The notes: generated by a model not told the origin, from the letters alone. A stretch of DNA of 64,000 nucleotides from Scytonematopsis contorta HA4267-MV1 (GCA_019359035.1 JAHHIC010000108.1:1-64000), one strand, 5' to 3'; shown: positions 33,173 through 43,765, counted from the first letter of the stretch. Program-made: numbers and translations.

Positions 33173-34003
33173 TCACCCTTTTCCTCCTGTAAATGTGACT
33201 CCTTGAATAAAATAACGATTAAAGAAAGCGTAAATTGCTAAAGCTGGCAAGGTGAAAACCATAGAAGCCGCCATAATATAATTCCAATAGCTAATATATT
33301 GACCCTTAAAGGCATTTAAACCCAAAGGTAATGTAAACATTTCTGGGTCAAACAAAATTACTACAGGTAATAAAAAATTATTCCAGCTACCCATAAACAC
33401 AAAAACCGCTTGTGCAGCAAGTGCTGGTTTTGCTAAAGGTAAAACAATACGCCAAAAAATACCAAAAGGAGTTAGACCATCTAAGGCTGCAGCTTCTTCT
33501 AATTCTTTAGGAAAATTAGTAAAAAATTGCCGCATCATAAAAATAAATGTGGCGTTTACCATGCTGGGAATAATCATCCCTTGGTAAGAGTTCAACCAGC
33601 CGAAAGCTTTTAATATTAAAAATGTAGGAATAAGTGTTATTTGTGCTGGGACTGCTAATATAGCTAAAATTAATACAAACCAAAATCGTCTTCCTGAAAA
33701 ACGTAATCGGGCTAAAGCATAACCAGCCATTGAATTAAACAATAAATTTAATAGAGTTACACTGCCAGCAATTAATACACTGTTCAATAACCAGCGTAAA
33801 AATAGCGGTTCACGTAGAAAGATTTGTATGTAGTTATCAAGAGTGAAGTTTTTCGGGAGAAAGTTTGGCTCACTACTAACTATCTCTGATAATGGTTTAA
33901 ATGATGCTGAAAAAGCCCATAAAAAAGGTATCAGGGTAATAACTGCATATAACGTAAGTAAGATGTAAAGCAGCCACTTACCGATTGGGAATTGACGTGT
34001 CAT
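33173..34003 (-). CDS. sugar ABC transporter permease, MalG type
   Basis: 276 aa with six membrane helices. EAA loop EELEEAAALDGLTPFGIFWRIVLPLAKPA is typical of carbohydrate importer inner subunits. It pairs with the permease at 34937 and the binding protein at 35902. A Uma2 gene and about 170 bp of spacer lie between the two permease genes, which breaks the usual tight operon. The ATPase subunit is not in the window. Confidence 0.92.
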   Translation of the reverse strand: MTRQFPIGKWLLYILLTLYAVITLIPFLWAFSASFKPLSEIVSSEPNFLPKNFTLDNYIQIFLREPLFLRWLLNSVLIAGSVTLLNLLFNSMAGYALARLRFSGRRFWFVLILAILAVPAQITLIPTFLILKAFGWLNSYQGMIIPSMVNATFIFMMRQFFTNFPKELEEAAALDGLTPFGIFWRIVLPLAKPALAAQAVFVFMGSWNNFLLPVVILFDPEMFTLPLGLNAFKGQYISYWNYIMAASMVFTLPALAIYAFFNRYFIQGVTFTGGKG

Positions 34004-34174
34004 TGGGGGATTAGTGAGTGGGGAGTAGGGAGTAGCATATTTGTAGGTTGGGTTGTTCGCGCAGCGTGCCGCTTCGGCATGGCTTTGGGAAACCCAACTT
34101 TTCGGTCGTTTTTAGGTCGCTCGCTTGTTGGGTTATCTTTTATCGGACGCTACGCGAACGTTCCTCAACCCAAC

Positions 34175-34840
34175 CTACGTAATTTGCTGTTGTACCCAAT
34201 TTCTGAAAGCTTTCATTGTTTTGTTTCGACCTTGATTTTTACACTGCTGTAGGTATTGAGGGATAACTTTTTGCAAAGGTAAACTAGGGAAAGTAGGGCT
34301 GAATTCTGATTCTGTATATTTACCATTTTCTAGTACATTAATTTGTAATTTACCCTTTTCAAATCGCCATAATTCTGGTGTTCCTAATGCGGCGTAAATG
34401 TTTGGATGAGTGCGCGAAGTAACATCTATTTCTAATGCTAAATCTGGTGGTGGGTCTTTTACCAAGTCTATTTTATCTTTTCCTCTTACTGTTGCTTCAT
34501 TTTTAATATAAAAACAGTTGTCAGGTTCTATACCTTGACTCATTAATTCATTTTTAAAAGTTGTTGAACCTAGTGACCAAAATTCAATGTCTAATTCTTC
34601 CAAAAGAGCTTTTATAAAATCACTAACTATTTCTTTACTACCTTCATGTTCTGGCAATGGCGTCATGATTTCTAAAATACCGTTGTTATAAGCTACCCTG
34701 GAGCTACGACTTTCACCTAATTCTTCTAAAATGTCTTCAAATTCCTGCCAACTAGTATCTTCTAAAAGCACTCTTTGTCCTGGTGGTACAATTAATTGCT
34801 TTAACATTATTTTGACACCTTGATTAATTTTCATTATCAT
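34175..34840 (-). CDS. Uma2 family (DUF820) putative endonuclease
   Basis: 221 aa. The PD-(D/E)XK-like core is visible: MSQGIEPDNCFYI, then DLVKDPPPDLALEIDVTS, then PELWRFEKG. Uma2 proteins are widespread and highly multiplied in cyanobacteria; their role is unsettled and many are thought to be mobile. It sits inside a sugar ABC operon, which fits recent insertion. The annotated start may be 8-10 codons too early, since MLKQLIVPPGQRV also begins with ATG. Confidence 0.85.
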   Translation of the reverse strand: MIMKINQGVKIMLKQLIVPPGQRVLLEDTSWQEFEDILEELGESRSSRVAYNNGILEIMTPLPEHEGSKEIVSDFIKALLEELDIEFWSLGSTTFKNELMSQGIEPDNCFYIKNEATVRGKDKIDLVKDPPPDLALEIDVTSRTHPNIYAALGTPELWRFEKGKLQINVLENGKYTESEFSPTFPSLPLQKVIPQYLQQCKNQGRNKTMKAFRNWVQQQIT

Positions 34841-34936
34841 ATATTAAGCGATACTGCGAAGGTTTTAGGTTTTCATTTTGAGACCCAATAGTCAACAGCC
34901 AACAGTCAACAGTCAACAGTCAACACTTAAAGACTA

Positions 34937-35851
34937 TTACATTTTTTCTCCACCGAAAAACCGCCGTTGAATTAAAGTCATAGTAATAATTACTCCTGCT
35001 AATAAAAAGGCGATAGCGGCTGCGTAACCCATTTGTAAGTTGCGAAAAACACTTTGGTATATCAGCAAAACTACTGTCAAAGTCGCGTTGTTTGGTCCAC
35101 CAGTACCTCCAGAAAATATATATGACTGGTCAAATAACTGAAAAGTGCCAATAATACCCATTGCTACAACAAAAAATGTGACTGGTTTAAGTATGGGTAC
35201 TGTTATGCGTATTAACTTTTGCCACTCCGATGCTCCGTCCAGGGATGCTGCTTCATAAAGACTTTGGGGTATATCTTGCAATGCTGCTAAATAAATCACC
35301 ATAAAAAACGGTGCAGTTGACCAAATATTCATTATCATTATGCCTTTAAGGGCTACACTGGGGTCACCCAACCAGTTGTAAGTTGGTAGTCCTAAAAAGG
35401 CGAGAAAATCATTCAGTAATCCATCGGCGTTATAAATCCACATAAAAATAAGAGTAAGTACCGCAGAAGAAGTAACAGTGGGTAAAAAGTAAAGGATACG
35501 CCACCAATTTTTTCCACGAACACCAGAGTTTAGAGTTACAGCCAAAATTAAAGCTAGGATTGTTTGACACGGTACAACTATTGCTACATATTGCACAGTA
35601 TTCCAAAGTGCAATCCAAACGCGGTCATCTTCAACTAAGCGAGTAAAGTTACGTAAACCAATAAATTGGTATTCAATACCGCCTAAAAGTTGTACTCTAT
35701 GTAAAGAAAGGTAAACGGCATAAATAATAGGTAATATTACAAATGCCCCTAGTACTAAAATCGCTGGAGTCATGAATAAGTAACCAGCAAGGTCTTCGGT
35801 TACATTTTTTCTAAATCTACTGCGTCGTTTTCTCAGTTCAAATACAGACAC
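34937..35851 (-). CDS. sugar ABC transporter permease, MalF/UgpA type
   Basis: 304 aa, six helices after a basic N-terminus (RKRRSRFRKN). EAA loop QSLYEAASLDGASEWQKLIRITVPILKP. It is the outer partner of the MalG-type permease in an importer of sugars or glycerol phosphate. It begins 50 bp downstream of the binding-protein gene. Confidence 0.92.
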   Translation of the reverse strand: MSVFELRKRRSRFRKNVTEDLAGYLFMTPAILVLGAFVILPIIYAVYLSLHRVQLLGGIEYQFIGLRNFTRLVEDDRVWIALWNTVQYVAIVVPCQTILALILAVTLNSGVRGKNWWRILYFLPTVTSSAVLTLIFMWIYNADGLLNDFLAFLGLPTYNWLGDPSVALKGIMIMNIWSTAPFFMVIYLAALQDIPQSLYEAASLDGASEWQKLIRITVPILKPVTFFVVAMGIIGTFQLFDQSYIFSGGTGGPNNATLTVVLLIYQSVFRNLQMGYAAAIAFLLAGVIITMTLIQRRFFGGEKM

Positions 35852-35901
35852 AAATTTAACCTCTAAAATATAGGTGCGCTAAAGCACTACTATGAAACCT
35901 T

Positions 35902-37176
35902 TTATTCCATTGCTTTAATTAGTCTATTTGCGGACATTTCTGCTTTTTGCATTGCTTGCGGTAGAGGCTGTTGTCCTAACATTGCACTCACAAATTGATT
36001 ATCAAAATTATTCATAATTGCAGCAGGGTATTTTCCAATTTGCCAAGGGGTCGCATAACCCACTCCAGCAACAAAAGCTGACCTGAGCAAATCTTCTCCG
36101 TACCCTAATTCTTTGGCTATAGATTTGCGTGTGGGTAAAGCAATTCCTGTTCCCGTCCATTTGGACATTCCTTGTTTACCTGTAAGATAAGAGATTAACT
36201 CCCAGGCTGCTTTTTTATGTTGTGACTGCTTATTCATTACATAGGCAACAGTAAAAACCATCGTTCCTTTTTTATCGTTTAGAGTTGGTAATTCTGCTGT
36301 GGCAAATTCTAGCTTAGGAAAAGTTTCTTTTAAAAAAGGAATTGCCCAATTACCTTCAATTACCATTGCTACTTTTTCTTGACCCAACATTTCACTCCCG
36401 GAGTTTGTACCTACATCAGATTTTTGTGCTGAAGTGCGGTCTTTTAAATATTGGTCTATAACTAATTGTAATCCTTGCAAGCTAGACTCTGAAGCGAACG
36501 CGGCATAATCATTTCCATCTATTATTTTCCCCCCAAAGGCTTTTATTTTGTAGACTTGACGTGCTAACTCTGGTGTTTCTCCAAAACCGTATTGGTCGAT
36601 TCTTTTATCTTGATTTCTATCAATTGTTAGTTGTTTAGAATAACTACGCAATTCTTCCCAACTTATAGGAGGGTTAGCGAACCCAGCATTATTTAAAGCT
36701 TTTTTGTTATAAAATAATGCCAAAGTTGAATAGTCTTTTGGTAAACCAAAAATTTGGTTATTATATTTAAAACTATCTAATAAAGTTTCTTCAAAATCCT
36801 CTAAAGCAAACTCCGGTGTAATATAACTATCCAAAGGTTCTAACACCCCTTGACTCATAAGGAAAGGTGCTTCAAATACATCTAAATAAAATACGTCTGC
36901 TGCTGCTTCTCCGACCAATCGAGTTTTTATCACGTCCATATATTGGTCGTTGATTACTTCCTGTTTAACTTTTATATTTGGGTGTTGAGTTTCAAAGTCC
37001 GTAAGTACTTGTTTTAATAACTTTTGTTCTACCGGATTTGCCGTCCAATTACTGAGTTTAATAGTAACTATAGTTGAGTCTGCTGTATTACTTACTAAGG
37101 GTGAGGGGTAACAACCTACTAAAGTAAAACTTATAAGTAATGCTAATAACACAAATCTAAGCAATTTTTCCTTCAT
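35902..37176 (-). CDS. sugar-binding lipoprotein of the ABC importer
   Basis: 424 aa. Signal with lipobox LVGC (Cys 22), then a type 1 extracellular binding protein fold: KLSNWTANPVEQKLLKQVLTDFETQHPNIKVKQE, DVFYLDVFEAPFL and a KVAMVIEGNWAIP segment. It captures the substrate in the periplasm for the two permeases. It is the first gene of the unit and is divergent from the MFS gene at 37388. Substrate not readable. Confidence 0.92.
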   Translation of the reverse strand: MKEKLLRFVLLALLISFTLVGCYPSPLVSNTADSTIVTIKLSNWTANPVEQKLLKQVLTDFETQHPNIKVKQEVINDQYMDVIKTRLVGEAAADVFYLDVFEAPFLMSQGVLEPLDSYITPEFALEDFEETLLDSFKYNNQIFGLPKDYSTLALFYNKKALNNAGFANPPISWEELRSYSKQLTIDRNQDKRIDQYGFGETPELARQVYKIKAFGGKIIDGNDYAAFASESSLQGLQLVIDQYLKDRTSAQKSDVGTNSGSEMLGQEKVAMVIEGNWAIPFLKETFPKLEFATAELPTLNDKKGTMVFTVAYVMNKQSQHKKAAWELISYLTGKQGMSKWTGTGIALPTRKSIAKELGYGEDLLRSAFVAGVGYATPWQIGKYPAAIMNNFDNQFVSAMLGQQPLPQAMQKAEMSANRLIKAME

Positions 37177-37387
37177 TTTTCACCCTCAACCATTTCTTCC
37201 ATATGTTTCTCTTTAATCTTTCTTTTGATTTTTCAACTTTAACTTTTGACTTATTATCTCCCTTATATCTCCCTCAACTAAAGACTTATATTTTCTTATC
37301 TTTAATTTTTATTGAGAAATGTAAGTTACAATAACGAACAATTAACATGTACGTTACTGACTTATAAGCAATTTAAATATTTGTAGG

Positions 37388-38917
37388 ATGCCTCTTTTAA
37401 AAACAAAGGTTATGGATTCTCTCCAAATTCAAAGCTCTACTCCTTTATTTCCCGACATCCCAACCCTTCCAGTTTGCGAAACACCCCTTCCTTTAACTCT
37501 GACGGATGCAAACAAGGGTATCGAGGCACAGAAGGCAAGTACCCCTACATCAAAAGATACGATTAGAACTAGCTTAAAAGCCTCAACTATTGATGGTTTA
37601 TTTGCCGCTGTGTTCTCAATTAGTACTACAGGGATTTTACTAAGTAATTTTCTGGTGGAATTAGATGCTTCCCCTATGGTTTTTGGAATGTTGTCATCTA
37701 TCCCAATGCTGGTAAATCTGATTCAACCTTTGGGTGCTGTCATCTCAGAGCGTACAACCAGCCGCTTTTGGTATTCGATGTGGACTTATGGCACTTCACG
37801 CTTAGTGTGGCTGATGTTACCGTTGGCAATCATCGGCTTCAATTTGGGATTTATAGATAATAAGCAGTTAATGACATTAACCCTCTCAATTATCCTCATA
37901 ACTAATTTGTTGGGAGGATTAGGAAACGCATCATGGCTGTCATGGTTAGCAATGATAGTTCCTAGACGATTGCGGGGAAGATATTTTGGCATACGCAATA
38001 GTGTTTCCAGCCTGACTAACTTAGTTTGCGTACCTTTAGCTGGATTGTTTGTATCGAAATGGTCTGGTGGAGCAATTCAAGGTTATGGAATTGTTTTGTT
38101 GGTGGGTATTCTTTTTGGTGTAATTAGCTTATTATGTCAACACTTTAAAATAGACATTAACCCACAACAACAAAATTCCCAATTCCCCATCCCAAGTCCC
38201 CAGCACCCCACTCCCCACTCCCCAATCCCAAGTCCCCACTCCCCATTCCAAGAAATCTTAAAGGATTCAAACTTTTTAGTATTTTTGGCATACTTTAGTT
38301 TTTGGATGTTCGCTGTTAATCTCAGCACTCCATTCTTTAACTTATATATGTTACAGAACTTGAAGTTGGATGTGAGTTGGGTGACGTTATATAGTAGTCT
38401 CCAAGCTGCGGCTAATTTGCTAATGATGATACTGTGGGGTCGCTTAGCTGATAAGATTGGCAATCGTCCAGTTCTATTTATAATCGGAATTTTAGTAGCG
38501 ATTACACCATTATTGTGGTTAGGTACTAGTAATAGTGAGTTGGGTGTTTGGCTATGGTTACCTTTGTTGCATATATTTTTAGGAGGCACTTTGGCTGGAC
38601 TTGATTTGTGCAACAACAATTTGCAACTGGGGGTCGCAGCAATCAAAAATCAATCTGCTTATTTTGCAATCGCAGCAGCGGCATCAGGTGTTAGTGGTGC
38701 AATAGGTACTACTATAGGTGGTTTTATTGCTCAGAATCCTGCTTGGGGAGGGTTAACAACTTTATTTATAATTTCTAGTGTGTTTAGATTATTCTCTTTA
38801 ACACCATTATTTTTTGTACAAGAAGGAAGAGGATTATCTTTTAAAAATGTGGCGCAAAAATTGAGGGAGCGGGTATTTATGTTTTCAGCGGTCTTCGCAA
38901 GAACTGCTAGAGATTGA
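37388..38917 (+). CDS. MFS transporter with a repeat-encoded cytosolic loop
   Basis: 509 aa, twelve helices in two halves. The central loop contains NPQQQNSQFPIPSPQHPTPH and more of this Pro/Ser/His type (about residues 257-285). It is encoded by CCCCACT-type STRR heptamers running in frame (about 38160-38250). The heptamer period keeps the frame only in multiples of three units, so the array length is constrained. Function of the transporter unknown. It is divergent from the sugar importer operon and may move a related compound. Confidence 0.9.
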   Translation: MPLLKTKVMDSLQIQSSTPLFPDIPTLPVCETPLPLTLTDANKGIEAQKASTPTSKDTIRTSLKASTIDGLFAAVFSISTTGILLSNFLVELDASPMVFGMLSSIPMLVNLIQPLGAVISERTTSRFWYSMWTYGTSRLVWLMLPLAIIGFNLGFIDNKQLMTLTLSIILITNLLGGLGNASWLSWLAMIVPRRLRGRYFGIRNSVSSLTNLVCVPLAGLFVSKWSGGAIQGYGIVLLVGILFGVISLLCQHFKIDINPQQQNSQFPIPSPQHPTPHSPIPSPHSPFQEILKDSNFLVFLAYFSFWMFAVNLSTPFFNLYMLQNLKLDVSWVTLYSSLQAAANLLMMILWGRLADKIGNRPVLFIIGILVAITPLLWLGTSNSELGVWLWLPLLHIFLGGTLAGLDLCNNNLQLGVAAIKNQSAYFAIAAAASGVSGAIGTTIGGFIAQNPAWGGLTTLFIISSVFRLFSLTPLFFVQEGRGLSFKNVAQKLRERVFMFSAVFARTARD

Positions 38918-38939
38918 AATAATCCCACCAAATCAAAAG

Positions 38940-39030
38940 AGACCTAACCCCCCTACCCCCCTTCCCTGCTAGGGAAGGGGGGTTTTCGTAGCCCCCTCCT
39001 CGCTTGCGGGGAGGGGGTTGGTATGGGTTA
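38940..39030. repeat. REP and CCCCTCCTCGC palindromes
   Basis: A CCCTTCCCTGCTAGGGAAGGG palindrome followed by a half copy of the terminal repeat of the element at 25744-26075. They lie between convergent genes. Confidence 0.75.
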
Positions 39031-39036
39031 CTTTTA

Positions 39037-39993
39037 TTACTCAGCAACAGTAGAACTCAAGCTTCTTGTCTCCCACAAAACCATATTATGGCTGGGAGTA
39101 GAAGAAGGTTGATGCAGAGCAATCAGCTGCGTTAAAGTCTTTTTCAACTGAGTACGACATACAATATCGTCAACAAAGCCGTGTTTCAGCAAATCTTCTG
39201 CTGTCTGAAAGTCCTCTGGTAATTTTTCTCTCAAAGTTTGCTCTATCACGCGCCGACCAGCAAAAGCAATCATGGCTTTAGGCTCTGCCAAAATAATATC
39301 ACCTAACATCGCAAAAGAGGCTGTTACACCCCCTGCTGTCGGGTTGGTTAAAACAGGAATATATAAAAGCTTTTCATCATGATGTCTTTGTAGCGCTCCA
39401 GAAATTTTTGCCATCTGCATCAAAGATAGCATTCCTTCTTGCATTCTCGCCCCACCAGAGGCGCAAACAATTACCACGGGATAGCGTCTTTGGGTTGCTT
39501 GTTCTATCAGACGGGTAAGTTTTTCTCCTACCACAGAACCCATACTTCCACCCAAAAATCGGAAGTCCATTACTCCCAAAGCTATGGGATGATTATCAAT
39601 TTGACCTAACCCTGTTTTTACGGCATCGGTCAAACCTGTTTTTTCAGTCAACTCTCTTAAACGGTCACTGTAAGTTTTGCGATCGCGAAAACCGAGTGGG
39701 TCAGCTGAGTGGAGATTTTCGTCCATTGCTCTCCAAGTACCAGCATCAATTAACTGACGAATACGCTCATCACTATCCACCCGATTATGATAGCCACAGT
39801 CACCGCAAACCATTTGGTTAGCAAGTAAATCCTTGGTATAACTGAGAACTCCACATTTAGGACACTTATGCCAAAGACCGTCTGCAATTTCTCGCTCTTG
39901 TTGACGTTCTATACCAATTTGACCATTTTTTTTTCGATTAGCGAACCAATCAAACAGAGACTTTAAACCGCGTGATTCTTCGTTGTTTGCCAT
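39037..39993 (-). CDS. accD: acetyl-CoA carboxylase carboxyltransferase beta subunit
   Basis: 318 aa. Zinc finger CPKCG...CGDCGYH (about 39-61), then the crotonase-like carboxyltransferase fold with [28 protein letters not shown] and [12 protein letters not shown]. With AccA it transfers carboxyl to acetyl-CoA, the first step of fatty acid synthesis. Full length. The first 20 residues are variable. Preceded by TCAGTTG-type repeats. Confidence 0.96.
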   Translation of the reverse strand: MANNEESRGLKSLFDWFANRKKNGQIGIERQQEREIADGLWHKCPKCGVLSYTKDLLANQMVCGDCGYHNRVDSDERIRQLIDAGTWRAMDENLHSADPLGFRDRKTYSDRLRELTEKTGLTDAVKTGLGQIDNHPIALGVMDFRFLGGSMGSVVGEKLTRLIEQATQRRYPVVIVCASGGARMQEGMLSLMQMAKISGALQRHHDEKLLYIPVLTNPTAGGVTASFAMLGDIILAEPKAMIAFAGRRVIEQTLREKLPEDFQTAEDLLKHGFVDDIVCRTQLKKTLTQLIALHQPSSTPSHNMVLWETRSLSSTVAE

Positions 39994-40551
39994 TTTGTTT
40001 TGTTATTCAAATGTGTGCTAGTCAGTTGTCAGTTGTCAGTTGTTGGTTGTCAGTTTTTGGTTGTGAGCATTAACAACTCAAAACTCAAAACTTTTAACTA
40101 TTGACTATTGACTCAAACTATGAGTGTAAACAATGTAGACCTTTAAAATGCTTCTTAAGTTGCGAGCTTAATGAAAATACATAAACAAATGTAAGCCTAT
40201 TGTCCACCTTTTGTGGTACTTTGCACCAGCAAAGTAGTCTAATATTTGTATTCGCATACTTATAAAGCGGTCAAATTTCCAGCAGAGAACTGGTTACTAT
40301 ACACTCAATCCCATAATCTTACTTAGGAAATATTATGGACAGCCAGTATCTATAGCATGATTTTGCATAATTAAGAAAGCAGCATTAAAGATTGTGCTTG
40401 TCAAGATTGCTCTTAGTAATAGAGAGTAATCCAAGTCACAAGCTAATATTATCAAAAGCTTAAAAGGCAAGTAGTAATAGAAATTACAGTAACTAGGGAT
40501 AAAAAAGTAGTAAGGACAAAGTTACAAGTAAGTATTCATCCTGCGAACACG
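39994..40551. other. 558-bp intergenic stretch
   Basis: Begins with GTCAGTT repeats (40020-40060), then AT-rich sequence without ORFs. It holds the accD promoter. Nothing else recognised. Confidence 0.45.
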
Positions 40552-41367
40552 CTAACTAAAAAATAAGCGTATATAAGTAGATAAAATAGCTTCACCGCTA
40601 AACAGTGTAATTACTGCTCCTAAAGCTAAGAAAGGACCGAAAGGTATTTTTTGTCCCTTAGAAAGACGTGAAAACATTATTGCAGCCCCAGCGACTATGA
40701 CCCCCACTAAACAAGCGAGAAAACCAGCTAGCAATAACTGTTTCCAACCTAACCAAGCACCCATCATAGCAGCAAGTTTAGCGTCTCCACCTCCCATTGC
40801 TTCTTTGCCAAAAATTATTGCTCCGACAAAAGCAATACCTTCAAATAACCATAGTCCTAATACAGCTGCCACTATTGCTTGCATAAGTGTATTCGCACTT
40901 TGACCGAAGTTAGACCCAGGTAAATAACCGACCACTGATTGAAACATAAAACCCAGTATTAACCCGGTTTTTGTCAGTGGATTAGGTAGAGTCATGGTAT
41001 CTAAATCAATTAGAGATAGTGCTAGTAACCAGCTACAAAAAGCCCAGTAACCGATGGTTTGTGGTGAATCTTTAAATACCCAAAAAACGAGTAAAAATAC
41101 TAAACCAGTTATCGCTTCTACCAGGGGATAACGTATAGAAATTTTAGTTTTGCAATAGCGACAACGTCCCCTCAACCGCAACCAGCCGAACACGGGCACA
41201 TTATCGTAAGGTTTAAGTTGGGTTAAACAATGGGGACAGCGAGAAGGAGGGAAAAGAATCGACAACCTTGCGGGTAGCCGGTAAACAACAACATTAATAA
41301 AACTGCCAACAGATGCACCCAAGGCGAAGACAATAAGACTCGCCCCTGTCATCGATAAGATATCCAT
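40552..41367 (-). CDS. pilD: prepilin peptidase / N-methyltransferase
   Basis: 271 aa, about eight helices. The cytosolic zinc loop has CPHCLTQL and CRYCKTKISIRYP, the substrate for methylation. The aspartate protease residues are in LIDLDTM and GGGDAKL. It cuts and methylates type IV prepilins and pseudopilins, needed for motility and DNA uptake. Single gene, with repeats (41385-41490) upstream. Confidence 0.94.
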   Translation of the reverse strand: MDILSMTGASLIVFALGASVGSFINVVVYRLPARLSILFPPSRCPHCLTQLKPYDNVPVFGWLRLRGRCRYCKTKISIRYPLVEAITGLVFLLVFWVFKDSPQTIGYWAFCSWLLALSLIDLDTMTLPNPLTKTGLILGFMFQSVVGYLPGSNFGQSANTLMQAIVAAVLGLWLFEGIAFVGAIIFGKEAMGGGDAKLAAMMGAWLGWKQLLLAGFLACLVGVIVAGAAIMFSRLSKGQKIPFGPFLALGAVITLFSGEAILSTYIRLFFS

Positions 41368-41491
41368 ATGTAATTTGTCATTTGTCAGTTGTCAGTTGAC
41401 TCTTGCCAGTTGACTGTTGACTGTTGACTGTTGTTGGTTGTGAAATGAGCAATGACCAATTAGCAATTACCAATTAGTAATTACCAATTGA

Positions 41492-41752
41492 CTAATAAAT
41501 AAAAGACTCAATTTGAGCCAATGGGACAAAACATTCTTGCGGCAAAAGCACTGGATTGGGAGTAAATATTACCTTACCCCGGTGATTAAACCGATTAATA
41601 GCGACTCCAGAGGCGTGTCCAGTCATTTCTGGATGAACCTCGCAGTAGACGCGATAAATATCTCCAGCAGATTTGACGACGGCGGCATCAATCAAATGGG
41701 GCTGGCTTCTGGTATTTGTGTAATTAGGTTGCGTTGGTTGTACAGCGTACAC
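41492..41752 (-). CDS. conserved small cyanobacterial protein
   Basis: 86 aa, soluble: YAVQPTQPNYTNTRSQPHLIDAAVVKSAGDIYRVYCEVHP at the N-terminus, then FVPLAQIESFIY at the end. No domain recognised. It lies between pilD and leuB on the same strand, with its own spacers. Codon use looks like its neighbours. Confidence 0.65.
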   Translation of the reverse strand: MYAVQPTQPNYTNTRSQPHLIDAAVVKSAGDIYRVYCEVHPEMTGHASGVAINRFNHRGKVIFTPNPVLLPQECFVPLAQIESFIY

Positions 41753-41851
41753 TGCTTGTTTTAAGTTATTTTGCGATGTTTGGACTATATTTTATCCGAA
41801 AAAATTCATTTGTACCTGCCTAAATTCACAGATTTAGACGAAATAAGTAAT

Positions 41852-42940
41852 TTATATGCCTCCAAGAGAGTTAATTAAGGCCGCGCTCATTGCACGACAG
41901 CCAACTAAATCCATGCCTGGGGACATTATATCCCCAGTTCGGTATCCACGCTGTAAAACATCCAACACTGCATTTTCTAGACAATCGGCAGCAGCTTTTT
42001 CATTAAAAGCGTAACGTAGCATCATCGCAGCACTCAAAACTTGCGCCAAAGGATTAGCTTTATCCTGTCCTGCAATATCTGGGGCCGAGCCATGAACAGG
42101 TTCAAAGACCCCTGCTCCCGTAGCACCCAAGCTAGCAGATGGTAACATCCCAATACTACCAGTCAGCATCGCTGCAGCATCAGAAAGAATATCACCAAAC
42201 AAATTTCCTGTGACAATAGTGTCAAACTGTTTGGGGGCGCGTAGTAACTGCATCGCGGCGTTATCAACATAAAGGTGAGTCAATTCCACATCAGGATATT
42301 CTTTCCCCAACTTGGTAATACACTCGCGCCAAAGTTGAGACACATCCAAAACATTAGATTTATCTACCGAACAAAGTTTCCCTCTACGTTTACGAGCGGC
42401 TTCAAAAGCAACTCGACCAATACGCTCGATTTCCGATTCACTGTAGACCATCGTATTCACACCGCGTCTCTCACCAGTTTCAGTTTCAAAAATTCCTCTG
42501 GGCTTACCAAAGTAAATTCCCCCAGTGAGTTCGCGCACTACCATAATATCGACGCCTTCCACAACTTCTTTTTTCAGAGTCGAAGCGTCTATTAATTGCG
42601 GCAAAATTTGTGCGGGACGCAAATTGGCAAAAAGTCCTAAACCAGCACGCAAACCTAGCAAACCCGCTTCTGGACGTTGATGATTTGGTAAAGAATCCCA
42701 TTTATAACCACCAATAGCAGCTAGTAGAACAGCATCGCTGTTGCGACAAGTGTCCAGAGTCGCAGAAGGTAGAGGCTCACCAGTCGCGTCAATCGCTGCT
42801 CCACCAATTAAAGCTTCTTGGAATTCAAAATTAATATCAAACTTTTTCCCCACTATATTAAGTACGTCTACCGCTACTGCCATAATTTCGGGACCGATGC
42901 CATCACCTGGGAGTAGGGTTACGCGGTAGTTCTTAGTCAT
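41852..42940 (-). CDS. leuB: 3-isopropylmalate dehydrogenase
   Basis: 362 aa. NAD-dependent decarboxylating dehydrogenase: [11 protein letters not shown] at the start, substrate loop [26 protein letters not shown], the DKSNVL segment, the metal aspartates in [14 protein letters not shown], and the NAD site [15 protein letters not shown]. Third step of leucine synthesis. Full length, single gene. Confidence 0.97.
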   Translation of the reverse strand: MTKNYRVTLLPGDGIGPEIMAVAVDVLNIVGKKFDINFEFQEALIGGAAIDATGEPLPSATLDTCRNSDAVLLAAIGGYKWDSLPNHQRPEAGLLGLRAGLGLFANLRPAQILPQLIDASTLKKEVVEGVDIMVVRELTGGIYFGKPRGIFETETGERRGVNTMVYSESEIERIGRVAFEAARKRRGKLCSVDKSNVLDVSQLWRECITKLGKEYPDVELTHLYVDNAAMQLLRAPKQFDTIVTGNLFGDILSDAAAMLTGSIGMLPSASLGATGAGVFEPVHGSAPDIAGQDKANPLAQVLSAAMMLRYAFNEKAAADCLENAVLDVLQRGYRTGDIMSPGMDLVGCRAMSAALINSLGGI

Positions 42941-43006
42941 AGATGCTTCTTTGGTTTGTTTTTAAAATTCGGTGAGATTATATATCATACCGAGTAAATA
43001 GCACTG

Positions 43007-43389
43007 ATGGAATTTTTAATATATCTAGATGTTTGTTGCCTGAATCGACCATTTGATGACCAAACGCAGGAACGTATCCGCTTAGAAGCAGAAGCAATAC
43101 TCTTTATCCTGACTAAATTTCAAGTAGGTGATTGGCAACTGCTAGGGAGCGAAGCCTTTGACGATGAGCTTAACAATACCGCAGAGGGAGCAAGAAAACG
43201 CCAGATGATAATTTGGGCAGGTTTAAAAGCTATGATGCATTACATATTTCTTGTGCTGAAGCAGAAGGTGCTGATGTTTTGCTCACGACTGATGACAGAA
43301 TGCTACGTTTAGCAGCAAGGCATCAAGACTTGCTACAAGTAAGAGTAGATAATCCCCTGCAATGGCTAATGAAGGTTAGAAATGATTGA
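43007..43389 (+). pseudogene. decayed PIN-domain toxin (VapC-like)
   Basis: The frame starts MEFLIYLDVCCLNRPFDDQTQERIRLEAEAI, a PIN start with its first acidic residue. Near 43200-43230 the frame shifts, and the true C-terminus continues in another frame: SYDALHISCAEAEGADVLLTTDDRMLRLAARH, ending at the TGA 43387-43389. About 35 residues of the middle are missing compared with related PIN proteins. So the gene carries a deletion and frameshift, and the RNase is probably dead. It overlaps the next gene by 8 bp. Confidence 0.75.
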
Positions 43390-43666
43390 CGTAAGTAAGT
43401 TGAGTCAAGCAGAAATTGAACGATTAGGAGTTGATGCGCTTACCTTAGCCTTGGGTCCAGCAGGAATGGGGCTATTTATGCATAAATTTGAAAAAGGTAT
43501 AGGAGATTATACACTTTCAAGGCATGAAATATTGGGAGAACCAACCCTTGAAGATATTTTTGACCGAATTAAAAAACGACGCCAAAACCCTATTAAAAGT
43601 ATTGATAATCTACCTCAAGTCACAAGCATGAATATGGTAGATGTTAGTCAACTGAGTCAAGTTTAA
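43382..43666 (+). CDS. antitoxin-like partner of the PIN gene
   Basis: 94 aa, starting MIDVSKLSQAEIERLGVDALTLALGPAGMGLFMHKFEKG. It overlaps the PIN remnant, as toxin-antitoxin partners do. Its end (MVDVSQLSQV, stop at 43664) repeats its own beginning; see the next entry. The middle (LSRHEILGEPTLEDIFDRIKKRRQ) is the likely toxin-binding part. Assignment rests on context. Confidence 0.6.
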   Translation: MIDVSKLSQAEIERLGVDALTLALGPAGMGLFMHKFEKGIGDYTLSRHEILGEPTLEDIFDRIKKRRQNPIKSIDNLPQVTSMNMVDVSQLSQV

Positions 43667-43765
43667 ATTCAGCAACTGGGAATAGAAGCGCTAACAAAAG
43701 CTCTTGGTTCTCATGGAATGGAGCTATTTATGCAGCAATTTGACATGGATAATGAAAAAAAGTAA
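43667..43765 (+). pseudogene. partial second copy of the antitoxin-like sequence
   Basis: After the TAA the same frame goes on: IQQLGIEALTKALGSHGMELFMQQFDMDNEKK, then stop. Together with MVDVSQLSQV before the stop this is a duplicate of the first 43 residues of the antitoxin, cut by one nonsense codon. Confidence 0.7.
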
